A stretch of 64,000 nucleotides of DNA from Mucilaginibacter sp. GTDB lineage: Bacteria > Bacteroidota > Bacteroidia > Sphingobacteriales > Sphingobacteriaceae. Below are positions 61,967 through 64,000 of the stretch, one piece after another. The translations under genes and the position numbers were made by a program. Location of the stretch: NCBI GenBank assembly GCA_028288305.1, contig JAQBOA010000032.1, forward strand, positions 1 through 64,000, in the 5' to 3' direction. Numbering within the stretch: position 1 is the stretch's first letter; each line of letters opens with the position of its first letter. A model generated the notes under the pieces. It did no database searches. It saw nothing but the letters and a program-made list of their open reading frames with translations, and had not been told where the DNA came from.

Positions 61967-63448
61967 TTAAGGTTTAACTGCTGCAGTTGTTACAGGCGTT
62001 GACCAGCCCTTTAGTGATCCGCAAGATTGATACTGAGGATCTATTTTAATAAAAGTTTCTTTCCTCTTTTTCTGAAACCACTCACTTACCGTACGGTTAA
62101 TTTTATCGCTCGTGGCATATGCTTTTATTTTGGGATAGTCTTGAGTAAGGTTAGCCTTATGTGCATTAGTGCTCGATTTAAGGAATACAATTCTATAACT
62201 CTTTTTTCCATCCTGCCCGGTAAATAATTGAGGAGTGGAAATGTTTCCAACTTTCATGGTATCAGTAATTAATGCAACCTGGGGATCAAGCTTGTCGGTA
62301 GGTATATAAGTTGTCCGGGCCTCCACATTTTCTGCATTTAAAAGCATTCCGCCGTTGTATTTGGTATCCTTATCGTCCGAATAAAAAGCTGCGGCAGTTG
62401 AAAAATCTATTTTCTTGTTTTTCATCAGTAAAGTATAAACGCTATCAGCTTTAGCTTTGGCGCGGCTTAAACTTTCCTGGGTAACAGCAGGGATAATCAG
62501 TATATGGCGTACATGTACCTGCTCACCCCTTCGTTCAATCACCTGTAAAAAGTGAAATCCGAAATCAGTTTCAAATACAGGCGAAATTTCACCGGCTTTT
62601 AACTTAAAGGCCCACGCCGCAAACTCTTTTACAAATGTAGTTCGATCAGCAAAGCCCAGATCACCGCCCTCAGCTGCCGAACCAGGGTCTTGAGAGTAAA
62701 GACGAGCCAATGATCCAAAATCTTCGCCGGCTTTAACTCTTTTTAATAAATCCTGCGCCTTTAAACGGGCCGACTCTTTTTCGGTATTAGTTAATTTAGG
62801 ATTAAATGAAATTTCACCCACTTCTACTTCTTTATTAAAAGACGGTATGCTGTCTTTTGAAATTTTATTATAAAACTTCTCAACATCCTGGGGAGTGGTA
62901 TTAATATTAGTCGTAATCTTTTGCTGCATCTTTTGTGCAATAAGCTCTTCCTTTATATCCGGGCGTACCTCATCTTTATATTGAATTAAAGACCTTCCCA
63001 AAAATTGCTCCAGCCTGTCTTGTCCGCCGGCTCTTTGTATCATTCCGCGCATCCTGCGGTCAACATCATTGTCAACTTCATCATCTTTTACTTCCACACT
63101 ATCAATCACAGCTTGTTGCGCCAATAGTTTTTGAGTTAGCAAGCCTTGCAGTATCTGGCATTTAATTGACGGATCAGGCGGGCTACCCTGGGCAAGGTAT
63201 GATGCATATTTTAATTCAATATCAGATTGAAGTATAATACTGCTGCCCACAACCCCGGCAATTTTATCAAGCGTATGTACCGGGCCCCTTGCAGCCGAAT
63301 CTTGTTTATTTGACTTAACCTTTGCAACTGTATCCAGTGTATGCGTTTGTGCTTTTGCTTTTACAGTTGTATCAAGCGCATGCGTTTGTGCTTTTGCAAC
63401 TGATATTATCAATATCATACTTAAAATGGCTGTCCCAAACTTTCTCAT
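61967..63448 (-). CDS. SurA-like periplasmic peptidylprolyl isomerase
   Basis: 493 residues. A signal peptide (MRKFGTAILSMILIISVAKA) is followed by a duplicated stretch (two similar ~13-residue units near residues 20-45). The SurA N-terminal domain (KIAGVVGSSIILQSDIELKYA) precedes two parvulin domains, the first with SLARLYSQDPGSAAEGGDLGF and the second with VRHILIIPAVTQESL. SurA-type PPIases chaperone outer-membrane proteins across the periplasm. It is the first gene of the pair with MoxR (4-base gap). Confidence 0.9.
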   Translation of the reverse strand: MRKFGTAILSMILIISVAKAQTHALDTTVKAKAQTHTLDTVAKVKSNKQDSAARGPVHTLDKIAGVVGSSIILQSDIELKYASYLAQGSPPDPSIKCQILQGLLTQKLLAQQAVIDSVEVKDDEVDNDVDRRMRGMIQRAGGQDRLEQFLGRSLIQYKDEVRPDIKEELIAQKMQQKITTNINTTPQDVEKFYNKISKDSIPSFNKEVEVGEISFNPKLTNTEKESARLKAQDLLKRVKAGEDFGSLARLYSQDPGSAAEGGDLGFADRTTFVKEFAAWAFKLKAGEISPVFETDFGFHFLQVIERRGEQVHVRHILIIPAVTQESLSRAKAKADSVYTLLMKNKKIDFSTAAAFYSDDKDTKYNGGMLLNAENVEARTTYIPTDKLDPQVALITDTMKVGNISTPQLFTGQDGKKSYRIVFLKSSTNAHKANLTQDYPKIKAYATSDKINRTVSEWFQKKRKETFIKIDPQYQSCGSLKGWSTPVTTAAVKP

Positions 63449-63625
63449 GTATCTTTGTATAGTAAATAAAAACAGGCTATTAGTCTTTTTAAAGTTCCGA
63501 ATTTCGGTAAAATTTATTAATTATGGCTGTTTAATTAATTTCATTAAAATTATTGACAGGATAATTGTGCGAATATGCCGATAATGCTTCAAACTGTTTA
63601 ACTACTTTTGGTTAAAATTTGTTAA

Positions 63626-64000
63626 ATGAAAGTAGAAAACCCGGTTGCTTTTCATTTTATTATGCAGGATGAACTTTATCTGTTAAATAAAGATAAAGAC
63701 TCGTACAGTAATAAAATTACTCCTCTGCAACCTATTATAGAAACGGCGCCTGTTAGTTTTAATTATTTAGGCGAGAACAAAAAACGTTTTCTGATCGTGG
63801 TTCACTATCCCGCGCTGGACTTTATGGATGAAAAGCATTTAAGCGCATTAGAAAGCACCATAAAACGCCTGGGATTTAGTATTGAAGATACAGCCATTTT
63901 TAACCGGGCAAATTACAATGATGTTAGCGCTGAACATTTGTTTGATTTTTTTAAACCTAAAAAAATGCTTTTACTTGGTGCGATTGCTGTACCGCCAAAT
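63626..64000 (+). CDS. Hypothetical protein, 3' truncated by the window
   Basis: 125 codons are visible from ATG 63626 with no stop before the window ends. The sequence (MKVENPVAFHFIMQDELYLL, later GENKKRFLIVVHYPALDFMDEKHL and FKPKKMLLLGAIAVPPN) is well formed. No signal peptide or catalytic motif is evident. It resembles a conserved protein of Sphingobacteriaceae, but no family name can be given. It is divergent from the SurA-like gene; the 177-base gap holds no gene. Confidence 0.6.
   Translation, partial: MKVENPVAFHFIMQDELYLLNKDKDSYSNKITPLQPIIETAPVSFNYLGENKKRFLIVVHYPALDFMDEKHLSALESTIKRLGFSIEDTAIFNRANYNDVSAEHLFDFFKPKKMLLLGAIAVPPN

Noticed and set aside
1..64000. CRISPR array or rRNA genes
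   Set aside because: No regularly spaced direct repeats of CRISPR type and no rRNA sequence were seen; the repeats found are inverted pairs or short words.

Overview
The window comes from a Bacteroidota genome, most likely family Sphingobacteriaceae (Mucilaginibacter/Pedobacter-like). Grounds: an AT-rich genome, TAnnTTTG-type promoter elements, almost no Shine-Dalgarno sequences, a two-domain NagB/PIG-L deaminase, a Bacteroidetes-type integrase and relaxase, and many intergenic inverted repeats built from short repeated words. The genus is inferred from gene style, not proven.

Left chromosomal arm (1-15.3 kb): the 3' part of a nagB-like gene, two small hypothetical genes, then a nearly complete glucose-6-phosphate/pentose-phosphate cluster on the + strand: ROK/polyphosphate-glucokinase-like kinase, tkt, rpiA, tal, a HAD phosphatase, gnd, zwf and pgl. 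Only ribulose-phosphate 3-epimerase is missing. A WG-repeat protein and a DUF2306-like membrane protein follow, ending at a tRNA-Asp(GTC) gene.

Mobilizable defence island (about 15.33-45.14 kb): a 15-bp copy of the tRNA-Asp 3' end (15311-15325) recurs at 45125-45139. A tyrosine integrase lies just inside the left end, and GGTGAGCA arm-type repeats lie inside both ends. The backbone is the integrase, an HTH excisionase-like protein, MobC and a relaxase that has a second reading frame inside its 3' end. The cargo is defence-like: an AbiEii/DUF6922 toxin-antitoxin pair; a SIR2-like DUF4917 protein; a second tyrosine recombinase coupled to a protein of unknown function; a serine invertase next to an invertible target-recognition cassette of a type IIG restriction-modification enzyme; a PLD-nuclease/SNF2 helicase; a GHKL-ATPase/NO-VEIN protein with an Mrr-like nuclease; and, at the right end, a tightly overlapping three-gene operon of CHC2/TOPRIM primase, UG-type reverse transcriptase and stand-alone nitrilase. 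That operon is the strongest candidate for an undescribed system. The second is the TRD inversion switch, where the shared site keeps both alternatives in frame.

Between 45.14 and 47.39 kb a CoA-transferase and a helical protein lie between the right att site and a third, degenerate tRNA-Asp 3' end. This suggests an older or tandem integration.

Right chromosomal arm (47.4-64 kb): Crp-family regulator, membrane proteins, a frameshifted DinB gene, J-domain/KTSC protein, a two-domain lipoprotein, a YCII/ECF-sigma pair, YjbR-like protein, GH16 lipoprotein, a GMC oxidoreductase with its gluconate-dehydrogenase-subunit-3-like partner, a DUF1080 protein, a barrel-like protein, a CBS protein, MoxR ATPase, a SurA-like PPIase and a truncated hypothetical gene.
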